A DNA stretch of 19,730 nucleotides from the NCBI GenBank assembly GCA_910584955.1, contig CAJUDC010000035.1, positions 1 through 19,730 of the forward strand. Direction: 5' to 3'. Shown in pieces: positions 7,544-16,640 of this stretch (positions within the stretch are counted from its first letter, which is position 1; every line of letters starts with the position of its first letter). A program made the translations under genes and the position numbers. A model generated the notes under the pieces. The model was given only the letters and a program-made list of their open reading frames with translations. It was not told the DNA's origin and did no database searches. This DNA is from an uncultured Paraprevotella sp. Lineage in GTDB: Bacteria; Bacteroidota; Bacteroidia; Bacteroidales; Bacteroidaceae.

Positions 7544-10500
7544 TTATTGTACAAGCAATTTTGCCGTAAACAGCGTGCGTCCGCCGTCACTTACCCGCAC
7601 CAGATAGATTCCGGCGGGAACATCTGCCGGGAAAGAGGTAGAGAAACCGGTTACCGGCCAACAGCACAGACGCGCTCCGCTCACACCGACCAATTCCACC
7701 GTGCAACCGGCGGGCGCATCTCCACCGCAAAGCAACTCCAGCGGCTGATCGGAACGTACCACGCTGTTCCGCAAAGCAAAACCAGCCTCCGTGCGGACTT
7801 GTCCCACCGGGGTGGCGTCGCCCTCGAACACGGCCTGCATCTCCTCGGCAGTGAGTGCCAGCCCGTATATACGGAAGTTGTCCATCGTGCCGCAATAGTC
7901 CGGGTTATCGTTTTTCACGTTGCTGTCCCACCATTGCGTCCGTCCGATGTAGTTCCGCGTATCGGCCTTGAAGCGGGCCAGTTCATAAGGCTCGTAAGCC
8001 AGTGTAGTGCCTTCGGCCACTTTTTCTCCGTTCAAGTATATGCAGGTAGTGTGGCTTCGTGCCTCGAACGTCACAGCGATGTGCTGCTCCTGCCCCACCA
8101 TCGGTTGCCGATTGGCATTCAGCAGAACAGTGCTCGCGCCGTTGTACTTGACACCGGCACCGAACGTACCCCCGCGCAAAAACAGGCTATGGGCCGATGA
8201 AGCACCGAAGTCGTAGAAACGGGGCAGTTTATCCAGCGCTGAAGGTACGGCGGTGAACATCACGGTATAGCTCCGCAGACTGTCGAGCAAACCTTTCGGA
8301 AGCAACAGATAACCGTTGGTACCGAACCCTGTGGCCGTATTGGCCGTCAAATCAAGCGAACCTTCTACTACAGCCTTCCCCATGATGCGGGCGTCATGCC
8401 CGCATCCGCTGCGGTCGGTCAGCCAGCGGGCCGTTCCCTGGAGGTAACAGTCGTCAGCATCAAAAGCGTAGAACAGGCGCAGCGTTTTTTCGGGTGTGCG
8501 GGGCATCACCGTCACTTCAAAGGACTTTTCCTGCAAGCCTGCCGTAGCCGTAAGCGTCACATCCACAGGTTCCTCGCCCGGAGTAACGAAGCCGTAACCG
8601 GACAACACCTCGGGAGCCGACGACGACCATACCACCGGATTCCCGTTGGCGGTGGCTGCCGGCAACAGGATGTCGGCATACACCTCACCGGGCAAAGTAA
8701 GTCCGTCCATCGTTACCTCCGTCACCCGGATGCGGGCTTCGGTAATGCTGTTCCAATTTTCGCCGCCCTGCGAATTTCCGTTGCACACCACACGCACATA
8801 GCGCGCCGCCTGCGGACTATCGAAAGCGTAACGCTCCATCTCGTCGGTGAGACCGCTCGATGCACATCCCGGCAAGACGGTCGTGTAGTTAACTCCGTCC
8901 TCCGACACTTCGATATCGAAATAGCTCTTCCGTTGCGTACCGGCATAAAACGCAAGATCCACGGCCTCAACCGGTTTCACCTCGCCCAAGTCGTAACGGA
9001 TCCATTGCCCCGTCCCTTCCTTGCTCCAGCGCGTGGACAGTTTGTTATCGATGGTATTGGCCGGTGTATTGCCCGACTGGTTGCCGATGGCCGTCACCTT
9101 GATGCCGGCGGGCGACGGGGTGAGCGGAACCGTGTGCAGCAGCGTGCGGCTTTGCATACCCACCATTTGTCCGCCTGCCGCGCTGTTCAGTCCTTCGATG
9201 CCGAGGGTGTAGCGACCGAAGTCGAGCGCGTGTGCCAACGTAAGCACAGCCGTCCGGTCGCCGTCAGTCCCGACAACCGCTTCTACCGGTTTGCCGTTCA
9301 ACGTATAATGGGCCACATTCAGCACTTCCGCCGGGTCGGGCACATCATTAAACACTACCGTAATCAGATTGGGCTCGGTGAGCCGTACCGACGAAAGGCG
9401 CAACGACGGAATCGAGGCGTCGCCCACCGCATAACGGGCCATCTCGCTAGCAGCCAATAAGAATGCTCCCACACCGAAATCGGCCACGGACCCCCGCCCC
9501 ACAGTCTGATTGGGGTCGGCTTTTTCGCCGATAGGCTGCATGTAACCCACCGCCCCGTCGTCCTGAAGGGCTACCGTGGTGAGGTAGTTCCACGCTTTCT
9601 GCACGGTAGCACCGTATTCTTTTTCCGACAAGATACCGTTGTTGAATCCCCATAAATAACCGTAGGTGAAGAGCGCCGTTCCGCTACTCTCGTACCCGGG
9701 TGCATACGACGGGTCGAGCATGCTGCGGGTCCAATGCCCCTCGGGCTGCTGTGCGTCGGCCACCGAACGGGCCATCTTCCGGTACACGCTGATATACTCG
9801 TCGCGATGCGGGTCGGTCGGCGGCAGATCGGCCAGCACACGGGCAAAAGCGGCAAAAATCCATCCGTCGCCACGAGCCCAGAAATCTTTCTTCCCACTCA
9901 GGGTCTTATGGGCCGGATATACGTATTTGGCGTCTCTGTAATAAAGGTCTTCTTCTTCGTCGTACATGATGCTGTTTGCATACGTCCAATAGTCGTACAT
10001 CCTCTGCAAGTACAGTTCGTCGCCCGTTATCTTATATAGCCGTGTCATGACGGGCATGACCATAAAGAGACCGTCCACCCAATACAGGTAATCCACCGCC
10101 GCCGTATTTATTTCATAGCCCATCACTTCGAGGGCACGGGCAATACGGTTTTCAGCGGGGCTGATGCCGTATAAGTCGGCATATACCTGAAAACAAACCT
10201 GGCAGTCGCCGAAGAGCACGTGGTTTCCGCCCTCGCCGTAGGTATACACCCATTGGGATTTGTCCGTTCCCGGCGCTCCCGTCCAGTTGTTCCGCTCGGC
10301 CCAGGCCTGCGAGTAGTCCAGATACGAGGCGTCTCCCGTAACGGCATACGCTTCCATATTACCGATATGATACACCGCCCGGTTCCAGAAGAAGTCGCCG
10401 TGCGTAGGATGTGTTTCCTGCCAATGCCCGTTCACACGGTGGATGATGTCGATAACCTCATCCTTCCGGGGAAGTGTCTGCATGGATGTCTCCACCAGCG

Positions 10501-11629
10501 GACAGTCCACCGTCTGGCGGAAGCGGTCGAGGGCGTCGAACCAATCGTCATCGGAAGCGTACGTATCTCTGGGGAATATATTCCACCCTCCCCCGAAATA
10601 ATATACCAGATCGGTGCCCGGAGTGTAGTCGCACATCACGGTCAGATGGTGGTCGATTTCCTGAACGGTCGTTTCCACACCAGGCATATAGGCTCCCAGA
10701 TAAAAACGGGCACCCGGCGAAGTGACCGTTCCCTCGCTCTTGTTCTCGGCATAGCCTATCAGCCCCGGCACATCGGTGTACGCTGCCCCCTGCGGCGTGA
10801 CGCCCGCCATATTGGTGTGTTGGTATATTCCCACCGCCATTTTCATGGCTTTCTGCGGTCCGTCGTAGCGCACGGTCGCTTTATTAAGCAGCCGACCGGC
10901 GGTGGTTTCTATACGCAATGTTTTGGTATAGTACGCACCGTCCACTTCCACCTTATTATATACAAGTTCAAAAACAGCCTGCAACGCCCCGTTTTCCAGG
11001 ATGCGACACTCGTCATAGGCATCGTGCAACCATAGTTTTCCATCGGCATAGGCCGACACGCCGGCGGCCCCCAACGTTTTCCCGTTCACAGAATAGGCGT
11101 CCACACCGAATTCGTTCTCGCTATGATAGTTCGAGGAGGCATACATACGGTCGATAACAGGCTCTGCCGTTTTCTTTTGCCAGAGGTCCACACCATTGGC
11201 CGTATTGGGTTCGGATGTTTGCAACTGACGGCTGTACATGCGGTAGGCCGCCAGATCGTTCTCCCACGCGATGTCGTTTCGGCTCGACGGCATCATCCGG
11301 GCGGCATACGTCCGCTTGGCCAGCGGAGCGGGCACACCGTCCCGCAACGTAAAGACCGCCGTGGCCCCACGGGCTACATCGGCCCGAAAACGTATCCGCC
11401 CGTCGGCACACGCCTCGTAGGGTATCGCCCGTCCGGCCTCGTCTACCAGTTGTTTGCCGGTAAGATCGGTACCTTCGGGCACTTCCACCGTCACCGCCTC
11501 CTGCGTGCGCGGAAAGCCCAACGCATTTTTCAGGCGGAACACCACATCGTCCGCACTCACCGTCAACGGGCACGTCACCAACAACATCAGTGTCAGTGCC
11601 ATCCACGTTTTTTCTTTCTGCTTTTTCAT
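7544..11629 (-). CDS. Exported multidomain GH105-family glycosidase with DUF4861 and type IX-like tail
   Basis: The 1361-residue protein has a signal peptide (1-26). It continues with a DUF4861-like domain (about 28-385; GVDAYSVNGKTLGAAG, and YFGGGWNIFPRDTY near 344-357) and a GH105 (alpha/alpha)6 barrel (about 390-735). The GH105 signatures are WVDGLFMVMP (517-526), FWARGDGW (583-590), and GHWTRSML then YESSGTA (631-651). An Ig-like segment (740-835), an F5/8C carbohydrate-binding domain (836-970), a second Ig-like domain (973-1043) and a LamG-like sandwich (1050-1265) follow. The tail (about 1285-1361, ending GIYLVRVSDGG and a short basic strand) resembles a type A type IX sorting domain. 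GH105 enzymes remove unsaturated galacturonic or glucuronic acid from lyase products, so rhamnogalacturonan or a similar acidic glycan is a likely substrate. The function of DUF4861 is unknown to me. The gene is monocistronic, without SusC/SusD neighbours, and conspicuously GC-rich. Confidence 0.88.
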   Translation of the reverse strand: MKKQKEKTWMALTLMLLVTCPLTVSADDVVFRLKNALGFPRTQEAVTVEVPEGTDLTGKQLVDEAGRAIPYEACADGRIRFRADVARGATAVFTLRDGVPAPLAKRTYAARMMPSSRNDIAWENDLAAYRMYSRQLQTSEPNTANGVDLWQKKTAEPVIDRMYASSNYHSENEFGVDAYSVNGKTLGAAGVSAYADGKLWLHDAYDECRILENGALQAVFELVYNKVEVDGAYYTKTLRIETTAGRLLNKATVRYDGPQKAMKMAVGIYQHTNMAGVTPQGAAYTDVPGLIGYAENKSEGTVTSPGARFYLGAYMPGVETTVQEIDHHLTVMCDYTPGTDLVYYFGGGWNIFPRDTYASDDDWFDALDRFRQTVDCPLVETSMQTLPRKDEVIDIIHRVNGHWQETHPTHGDFFWNRAVYHIGNMEAYAVTGDASYLDYSQAWAERNNWTGAPGTDKSQWVYTYGEGGNHVLFGDCQVCFQVYADLYGISPAENRIARALEVMGYEINTAAVDYLYWVDGLFMVMPVMTRLYKITGDELYLQRMYDYWTYANSIMYDEEEDLYYRDAKYVYPAHKTLSGKKDFWARGDGWIFAAFARVLADLPPTDPHRDEYISVYRKMARSVADAQQPEGHWTRSMLDPSYAPGYESSGTALFTYGYLWGFNNGILSEKEYGATVQKAWNYLTTVALQDDGAVGYMQPIGEKADPNQTVGRGSVADFGVGAFLLAASEMARYAVGDASIPSLRLSSVRLTEPNLITVVFNDVPDPAEVLNVAHYTLNGKPVEAVVGTDGDRTAVLTLAHALDFGRYTLGIEGLNSAAGGQMVGMQSRTLLHTVPLTPSPAGIKVTAIGNQSGNTPANTIDNKLSTRWSKEGTGQWIRYDLGEVKPVEAVDLAFYAGTQRKSYFDIEVSEDGVNYTTVLPGCASSGLTDEMERYAFDSPQAARYVRVVCNGNSQGGENWNSITEARIRVTEVTMDGLTLPGEVYADILLPAATANGNPVVWSSSAPEVLSGYGFVTPGEEPVDVTLTATAGLQEKSFEVTVMPRTPEKTLRLFYAFDADDCYLQGTARWLTDRSGCGHDARIMGKAVVEGSLDLTANTATGFGTNGYLLLPKGLLDSLRSYTVMFTAVPSALDKLPRFYDFGASSAHSLFLRGGTFGAGVKYNGASTVLLNANRQPMVGQEQHIAVTFEARSHTTCIYLNGEKVAEGTTLAYEPYELARFKADTRNYIGRTQWWDSNVKNDNPDYCGTMDNFRIYGLALTAEEMQAVFEGDATPVGQVRTEAGFALRNSVVRSDQPLELLCGGDAPAGCTVELVGVSGARLCCWPVTGFSTSFPADVPAGIYLVRVSDGGRTLFTAKLLVQ

Positions 11630-11690
11630 TTTCTCATGATATTAGTTAATAATCGGATCTATAGGTATCTATCATTTTTGTTAACGCACA

Positions 11691-11722
11691 CAAAAATAAT
11701 AGATCATAACCGTAAAAGCAAA
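11691..11722 (-). promoter_or_regulatory. Predicted promoter of the GH105 gene
   Basis: Minus-strand TTTG (11719-11722) and TATTTTTG (11691-11698) are exactly 20 bp apart, an excellent match to the Bacteroides consensus. Transcription near 11684 would give a leader of about 55 nt. Confidence 0.7.
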
Positions 11723-12020
11723 TAGAAATGCCAGAAATTTCGTTTTCTCTCATCGCAAGAGTTTCATGCCGACCGGCCTCTCCCGGGCAGAAACATACCC
11801 CCAAACCACCCTCCGTCAAACTAAAAAAATCCTACTGCGAACAGAATAAATCAAAATCATGACCGGAAAAAGTCAACATTACGGTTTGTTTTCTTCATCT
11901 CATGCCGCAGTTTGTCCATCTCCAAGCACGGGATGTGTAAACCTTACCGCGATTTACAGTTTCGGCTGCGGACTTAGGAACTTCCACCGAGACATGAGGA
12001 TTTTTACCGGAACAGCAAAG
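11723..12020. other. Intergenic stretch with no recognised gene
   Basis: This stretch lies between the GH105 promoter and the terminator of the antiporter operon. I found no credible gene, hairpin or promoter in it. A plus-strand reading frame from 11859 runs through the neighbouring terminator into the S1 gene and has no recognisable protein features. Confidence 0.5.
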
Positions 12021-12067
12021 AAAAAAAGCGACGCATCGGAACGATATGCCCCGATACGTCGCTTTTC
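12021..12067 (-). terminator. Terminator of the antiporter-tcdA-lolD-S1 operon
   Basis: AAAGCGACGCATCGG (12025-12039) pairs with CCGATACGTCGCTTT (12051-12065) with a single mismatch. On the minus strand the stem is followed by a T tract (the A run at 12021-12027). It lies about 25 bases after the S1 gene stop. The plus strand also has four T residues, so weak bidirectional action is possible. Confidence 0.9.
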
Positions 12068-12090
12068 AAAACTTGCCGTCAACCGGCGTT

Positions 12091-12933
12091 TTATTCACCC
12101 AGCAGATGCAATCCGCTGTCGGAAATCTCTATTAACCGACGCTTGTAAAGGTCGCCCACAGCTTTCTTGAACACCTTTTTGCTGACTCCGAACACGGCGT
12201 AAATCTCATCGGCCGGTGTTTTATCGCACAACGGGGTGCGACCGGCATTGGTACGCAAATGATTCAGCAGCACATCGGAAAAATCCGTTACCGCCGCCTG
12301 CCCCTGCCGCTGCAGCGACAGGTCAATTTTTCCGTCGGGACGCACCTGTTTGACGTAGGCACTCACACGGTCGCCCGTGTGCAACTCGCAGAACACCTCA
12401 TTCTCGTACAGCAAGGCTCCGAAACGATTGTCAACAATCACCTTGAAGCCCAAATCGGTCTTTTGCCACACCAGACCCTCCACTTCGTCGCCGGCCTGAT
12501 AAGGCGGCATGTCCTTGCTCAGATAACGTTCCACCTTGGCCGAAGCCATAATACGATAACTCTCTTCATCCACATGCAGATGCACAATATAACTGTTGTC
12601 CTTCTGCATCTTCATTTTCTGCTCCCGGAAAGGCACAAAAAGGTCTTTCATCAACCCCCAGTCCAAGAATGCTCCGAAATTGTTCACCCACGCCACCCGC
12701 AGGTAAGCAAAATCCCCCACCTGCGCCAACGGCTGTTCCGTGGTGGCCACCAGCCGTTCTTCACTGTCCAGATAGATGAACACATCCAGTTCATCGTCTA
12801 CCCGGCAATCATCCGGTACGTAGCGCGACGGCAACAGGATTTCTCCGTCAAGGCTACCGTCGAGATATACTCCGAAATCAACTTTCTTTACCACCCGCAG
12901 GCGGTTCGTCCGTCCTAATTGTATATGTTTCAT
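12091..12933 (-). CDS. CvfB-like S1 RNA-binding protein
   Basis: The 280-residue protein matches the CvfB/YitL architecture: three S1-type OB folds (about 1-65, 68-135 and 145-210) and a C-terminal winged helix (about 215-280). Visible family features are VDFGVYLDG (18-26), the second OB strand VNNFGAFLDWG (83-93), GKIDLSLQ (201-208) and TPADEIYAVFGVSKKVFKKA (239-258). The fold binds RNA; in Staphylococcus CvfB affects virulence gene expression, but the role in Bacteroidales is not known to me. Older annotations sometimes call this family GntR-like because of the winged helix. It is the last gene of the operon, 19 bases after lolD, and is followed by a strong terminator. Confidence 0.88.
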   Translation of the reverse strand: MKHIQLGRTNRLRVVKKVDFGVYLDGSLDGEILLPSRYVPDDCRVDDELDVFIYLDSEERLVATTEQPLAQVGDFAYLRVAWVNNFGAFLDWGLMKDLFVPFREQKMKMQKDNSYIVHLHVDEESYRIMASAKVERYLSKDMPPYQAGDEVEGLVWQKTDLGFKVIVDNRFGALLYENEVFCELHTGDRVSAYVKQVRPDGKIDLSLQRQGQAAVTDFSDVLLNHLRTNAGRTPLCDKTPADEIYAVFGVSKKVFKKAVGDLYKRRLIEISDSGLHLLGE

Positions 12934-12952
12934 AAAGCTTCATTTTCATAGA

Positions 12953-13642
12953 TTATTCCAAGGGCGACCCCTCTTCACGCACCCCCGTTTCTCCCTGTAT
13001 CCTCCCGTCTTTCATATGGATGGTACGGTCCGTGATACGGGCCAGTTCGTCATCGTGGGTCACAATGACGAAGGTCTGTCCGAAACGGTCGCGAAGGTCG
13101 AAAAACAAACGATGAAGTTCTTCTTTGTTTTTCGAATCCAGACTGCCCGAAGGTTCGTCGGCCAGGATCACGGCGGGCCGGTTCATCAAGGCACGGGCCA
13201 CGGCTACCCGCTGTTTTTCCCCTCCCGACAGCTCGCCCGGCTTGTGCGCGGCACGCTCCTCCAGTCCCATGAAAGCCAGCAGTTCCCGAGCCTGCTCCCG
13301 GGCCTTCTTCACCGATACTTTTCCGATGAAAGCCGGAATCATCACATTTTCCAATGCCGTAAACTCCGGCAAAAGCTGGTGGAACTGAAACACAAAGCCG
13401 ATCTGCCGGTTTCGGAAACGGGACAACTCACTGCTGTTCAGGTCCTGAGTGGCCACTCCGTTCAGCACCACACTACCGGCATCGGGACGGTCCAATGTGC
13501 CCATAATCTGCAACAGAGTGGTTTTCCCTGCCCCGCTGGGCCCCACGATACTCACCACCTCGCCTTTACCGATATGCAGATCAATGCCTTTAAGCACTTG
13601 CAAAGTGCCGAAACTTTTGGTTATACCTTTTAAATCTATCAT
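12953..13642 (-). CDS. lolD: ABC transporter ATPase, LolD/MacB type
   Basis: The 229-residue protein is a complete ATPase subunit. Motifs in order are Walker A GPSGAGKTT (34-42), Q-loop Q86, signature LSGGEKQ (138-144), Walker B VILADEP (158-164) and switch histidine H196. Length and sequence style place it in the LolD/MacB/FtsE group, which powers lipoprotein release or periplasmic efflux with a separate FtsX-like permease. No permease gene is in this operon, so its partner must be encoded elsewhere; the LolD assignment is by similarity of the ATPase alone. It lies 21 bases downstream of tcdA. Confidence 0.85.
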   Translation of the reverse strand: MIDLKGITKSFGTLQVLKGIDLHIGKGEVVSIVGPSGAGKTTLLQIMGTLDRPDAGSVVLNGVATQDLNSSELSRFRNRQIGFVFQFHQLLPEFTALENVMIPAFIGKVSVKKAREQARELLAFMGLEERAAHKPGELSGGEKQRVAVARALMNRPAVILADEPSGSLDSKNKEELHRLFFDLRDRFGQTFVIVTHDDELARITDRTIHMKDGRIQGETGVREEGSPLE

Positions 13643-13663
13643 GATCTTCTTTTTATCCTTTTC

Positions 13664-14395
13664 TCATAAATGCGCAATCACATAATGGGCCAGATAGCAA
13701 CCGAACACGGCGGGCATATAGCTTACGGTTCCGGTTGTGGATTTTTTGTTACGCTCGCCGTCCACCGGTACAACGGCCGACGGATCGGCCTGCTGCGTGC
13801 AGAACACCACCGGTACGGGACGTCCTTTCAGTCCCATCCCCTTCAGACGGTTGCGCACCGCCTTGCTCAGCCCGCAATGATACGTAGCCCACAGGTCGGA
13901 AAAAGCGATCTGCGTAATATCGGTCTTGGCACCGGCCCCCATGCTGCACACAAGCGGTATGCGGTGTTTCAAGGCACCGGCAATCAGCGCACATTTGGGG
14001 GCAATGGTATCGATGGCATCCACCACAAAATCAAACGCCCCTTCCTGCAACAAAGCGGGTACGTCCTCGGCTTGCAGATACGTCCGGCGCACACACAATT
14101 CCACTTCGGGGTTTATATCGCGGAACCGGTCGGCCAGTACTTCCACCTTACTGCGCCCCGTCGTAGAGTGCAACGCACACAACTGGCGGTTGATGTTCGT
14201 GGGCTGTACCGTATCGGCATCCATCAGCGTAAAACGCCCCACACCGGCCCGCACCAGCATCTCGGCCGCATAAGCGCCCACACCGCCCAATCCGACCACC
14301 AGTACATGTGCCCGTTGCATGCGCTCCGTCTTGTCAGTCCCCAACAGCTGCACCGTGCGCTGCATCCATTCCCGCTCTTCCGTCCGGTTCTCCAT
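13664..14395 (-). CDS. tcdA: tRNA threonylcarbamoyladenosine dehydratase (E1/ThiF-like)
   Basis: The 243-residue protein is an E1-like adenylating enzyme of the TcdA (CsdL/YgdL) family. This family dehydrates t6A37 of ANN-decoding tRNAs to the cyclic form using ATP. Visible features are the ATP loop GLGGVG (35-40), acidic residues in LMDADTVQPTNINRQ (57-71), VVDAIDT (124-130), the block SMGAGAKTD (151-159) and SYMPAVFG (225-232) near the end. The absence of CxxC zinc pairs separates it from ThiF/MoeB. Its ATG directly follows the antiporter stop (TAGATG), implying translational coupling. Confidence 0.9.
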   Translation of the reverse strand: MENRTEEREWMQRTVQLLGTDKTERMQRAHVLVVGLGGVGAYAAEMLVRAGVGRFTLMDADTVQPTNINRQLCALHSTTGRSKVEVLADRFRDINPEVELCVRRTYLQAEDVPALLQEGAFDFVVDAIDTIAPKCALIAGALKHRIPLVCSMGAGAKTDITQIAFSDLWATYHCGLSKAVRNRLKGMGLKGRPVPVVFCTQQADPSAVVPVDGERNKKSTTGTVSYMPAVFGCYLAHYVIAHL

Positions 14396-16567
14396 CTACT
14401 TGTTTTTCTTATGCCAGCCGCCAAACCATTCTTTTGCCGTCTCGTACTTGTCCGTCACGCTATGCGGTTTGCTCAGGCTGACCGTATAAGTAGGCTGAGC
14501 ATCGTAACCGTCGGGGAAGATCAACAGCAAGCTGTTCTGCATATAATACTTCATAATCTGGTGCGGCACATGCTCCAGCGACGGACGGAACGAGATAGAA
14601 CCTCTTCGCGCACAGATCACCACAAGCAAATGGTCGGGATTGATGATCTCCGACAACCGCTTCAGTTCGTTGCCGCCGTCGGTCTCGAAATATTCGGCCC
14701 GCACTGACGGATAATTACGTTCCATGTATGCCCGTACGCGTTTCAGCGTACGAGGATGTCCGTGATAGAACACCCTGCATCCCAACCCGCTACCCAAGCG
14801 TGCGATACGTTCCACCCAATGCAGGAAGCCGGCCTCGTACTCCGCCTTGGCAGGAATAGCCACATGAATACGGCGGATGGTATTGATAGGCATCGTACTG
14901 CGCACCATCATGATCTGCTGGTTCAGGCCGCTCAGCAGACTAAGCAGGACAGGACCGAAAAACGACTCACCCGGCGACGACTTTATGTGCAGCCCCACCA
15001 CCACCTGCGAATAATCGTTCTCTTTCATGGCATGGATGATACCGTTGGCCAGGTTGGTGGCGAAACGCACTTTGGTATTCATCTGTACATTGGCTGCCGA
15101 GGCGATACGAACGGCATTGTCCAGCACCTTCTGTCCTTTTTCCCGGGCACCCGGATCATCGTCGAGAACCACGTTCAAAGCCATCAGCGGATGATCCGTT
15201 TCCTGCTTGCGCATCATCAGCGCCATATTGACAATCGGTTCCACCGTCTCGGAGTAAGCCAGGGCTATCAGTGTGGTATCCCCTTCCGGTACGAGTTCTT
15301 CCGACCCGGAGGAATGGGACAAAGCCAACCGACGGGCCGTATGCTCGGTAAGAAAAGAGCTTACCACACAGGTTACCAGAATCAGCACTACCGTGCCGTT
15401 GAGCACGTCATCGTTGAGCAACCGGCTGCCGTCCGGCAAGATGATGTTATAGCCCACCAACACCGCCGCCAGCGTGGCAGCGGCCTGCGCATTGCTCAGT
15501 CCGTACATCAGGCCACGCTCCAGCGCACTCATGCCGTAGACCTTCTGCGTCACCCACGATGCGATCCATTTGCCCGACAGAGCCATGACAATCATCACGC
15601 CGGCCACCTTCAGGGCCTCACCTCCTCCCAACAACACCCGCACGTCGATAATCATGCCCACACCGATCAGGAAATAGGGAATGAACAGGGCATTGCCCAC
15701 AAACTCCAGATGTGTCATCAACGGTGAGGAGTGCGGAATAAGACGGTTGAGCACCAGGCCCGCCAGGAAAGCGCCCAAGATGCCCTCCATCCCTACAAAC
15801 TCCATCAGACCGGCCCCGAGAAACACCATCGCCAGTACGAAAATATACTGTATCACCCCATCATTATAGCGACGGAAGAACCAGCGCCCGATGCGCGGAA
15901 AAGCATAGATGATAACCGCAGCCAGCAAAATGACTTTCAGCACCAGCAGCAACCAGAACCAGCCTTCCGTGTCTTCCTTGAACATACCGCCGATCACCGC
16001 CAACACCAGCAAAGTCAGCGTGTCGGTCACAATCGTGCCACCCACGGCGATGCTCACACTGCGATGGCGCGACACACCGTAACGAATCACGATGGGATAG
16101 GCAATCAGCGTGTGCGAGGCATACATACTGGCCAGCAACACGGAAGTGACGAGGCTGTATTTCAGCAATAACATATTGGATACCACGCCCAGAGCAAGCG
16201 GAAATACAAAAGCCGTGATGCCTAGCATAAACGCCTGTCCGCGAATGCGCTTCATATCCTGCAAGTCCATCTCCAAGCTGGCCAAAAACATGATATAATA
16301 CAATCCCACCTTACCGAAAAGCTCAAAACTGCTGTCCCGGTCCAGGATATGGAAACCGTGAGGCCCGATAATCACTCCCGCCAGAATCATACCGATGATA
16401 TGTGGTATGCGGAGCCGCCCCAACAGCAAGGGAGCAAACAAGATGATGCTCAGCACCACAAAAAAGATCCAGGTAGGATCCGTAACCGGTAGATAAGATA
16501 TGATCAAAGGCATCTGCATAAGCATTATGTATCGAATTACGTTACAAAGGAACGAAAAACTTTCCAT
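14396..16567 (-). CDS. Kef-type cation:proton antiporter with C-terminal UspA-like region
   Basis: The 723-residue protein has a hydrophobic N-terminal half (about 20-410) with roughly a dozen membrane segments of the CPA2 Na+/H+ exchanger fold. Features include RIPHIIGMILAGVIIGP (53-69) and a membrane-embedded aspartate (D182, in TIVTDT), likely the ion-coupling residue. The soluble C-terminal half (about 430-723) resembles UspA nucleotide-binding domains rather than the TrkA-N domain of KefB/KefC. It should exchange Na+ or K+ for protons at the inner membrane, perhaps gated by a nucleotide (inference). The annotated start at 16567 is one of several: M15, M17 and M19 follow before the first strongly hydrophobic segment. 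It is first in a four-gene operon. Confidence 0.88.
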   Translation of the reverse strand: MESFSFLCNVIRYIMLMQMPLIISYLPVTDPTWIFFVVLSIILFAPLLLGRLRIPHIIGMILAGVIIGPHGFHILDRDSSFELFGKVGLYYIMFLASLEMDLQDMKRIRGQAFMLGITAFVFPLALGVVSNMLLLKYSLVTSVLLASMYASHTLIAYPIVIRYGVSRHRSVSIAVGGTIVTDTLTLLVLAVIGGMFKEDTEGWFWLLLVLKVILLAAVIIYAFPRIGRWFFRRYNDGVIQYIFVLAMVFLGAGLMEFVGMEGILGAFLAGLVLNRLIPHSSPLMTHLEFVGNALFIPYFLIGVGMIIDVRVLLGGGEALKVAGVMIVMALSGKWIASWVTQKVYGMSALERGLMYGLSNAQAAATLAAVLVGYNIILPDGSRLLNDDVLNGTVVLILVTCVVSSFLTEHTARRLALSHSSGSEELVPEGDTTLIALAYSETVEPIVNMALMMRKQETDHPLMALNVVLDDDPGAREKGQKVLDNAVRIASAANVQMNTKVRFATNLANGIIHAMKENDYSQVVVGLHIKSSPGESFFGPVLLSLLSGLNQQIMMVRSTMPINTIRRIHVAIPAKAEYEAGFLHWVERIARLGSGLGCRVFYHGHPRTLKRVRAYMERNYPSVRAEYFETDGGNELKRLSEIINPDHLLVVICARRGSISFRPSLEHVPHQIMKYYMQNSLLLIFPDGYDAQPTYTVSLSKPHSVTDKYETAKEWFGGWHKKNK

Positions 16568-16595
16568 TTTTTACGGCCTTGTATAATAAATTGTC

Positions 16596-16603
16596 TATTT
16601 TTG
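16596..16603 (+). promoter_or_regulatory. Predicted -7 box for asd
   Basis: TATTTTTG matches TAnnTTTG and lies 37 bp before the asd ATG. No clear TTTG is found at the ideal distance upstream, which is within the first codons of the divergent antiporter gene. Confidence 0.5.
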
Positions 16604-16616
16604 CAGCCGAAATCAT

Positions 16617-16624
16617 CAAATATA
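16617..16624 (-). promoter_or_regulatory. Predicted -7 box for the antiporter operon
   Basis: Minus-strand TATATTTG matches TAnnTTTG. It lies 13 bp from the divergent asd box, so both predicted start sites fall near 16610. The leader to the 16567 start would be about 40 nt. Confidence 0.4.
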
Positions 16625-16640
16625 TAAAAAGAACAAAGAC

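Noticed and set aside
8396..9460. 354-codon plus-strand open frame opposite the GH105 gene
   Set aside because: Its composition reflects the antisense of GC-rich coding DNA; the minus strand carries clear conserved domains.
11859..12170. 103-codon plus-strand frame in the spacer after the S1 gene
   Set aside because: It runs through the terminator hairpin and into the S1 gene antisense.
13670..14707. 345-codon plus-strand open frame across tcdA and the antiporter end
   Set aside because: It is antisense to two well-supported genes and is rich in His/Arg/Gln, as expected for a shadow frame.
14756..15727. 323-codon plus-strand open frame opposite the antiporter
   Set aside because: Shadow of a membrane protein gene; no hydrophobic pattern or family motif of its own.
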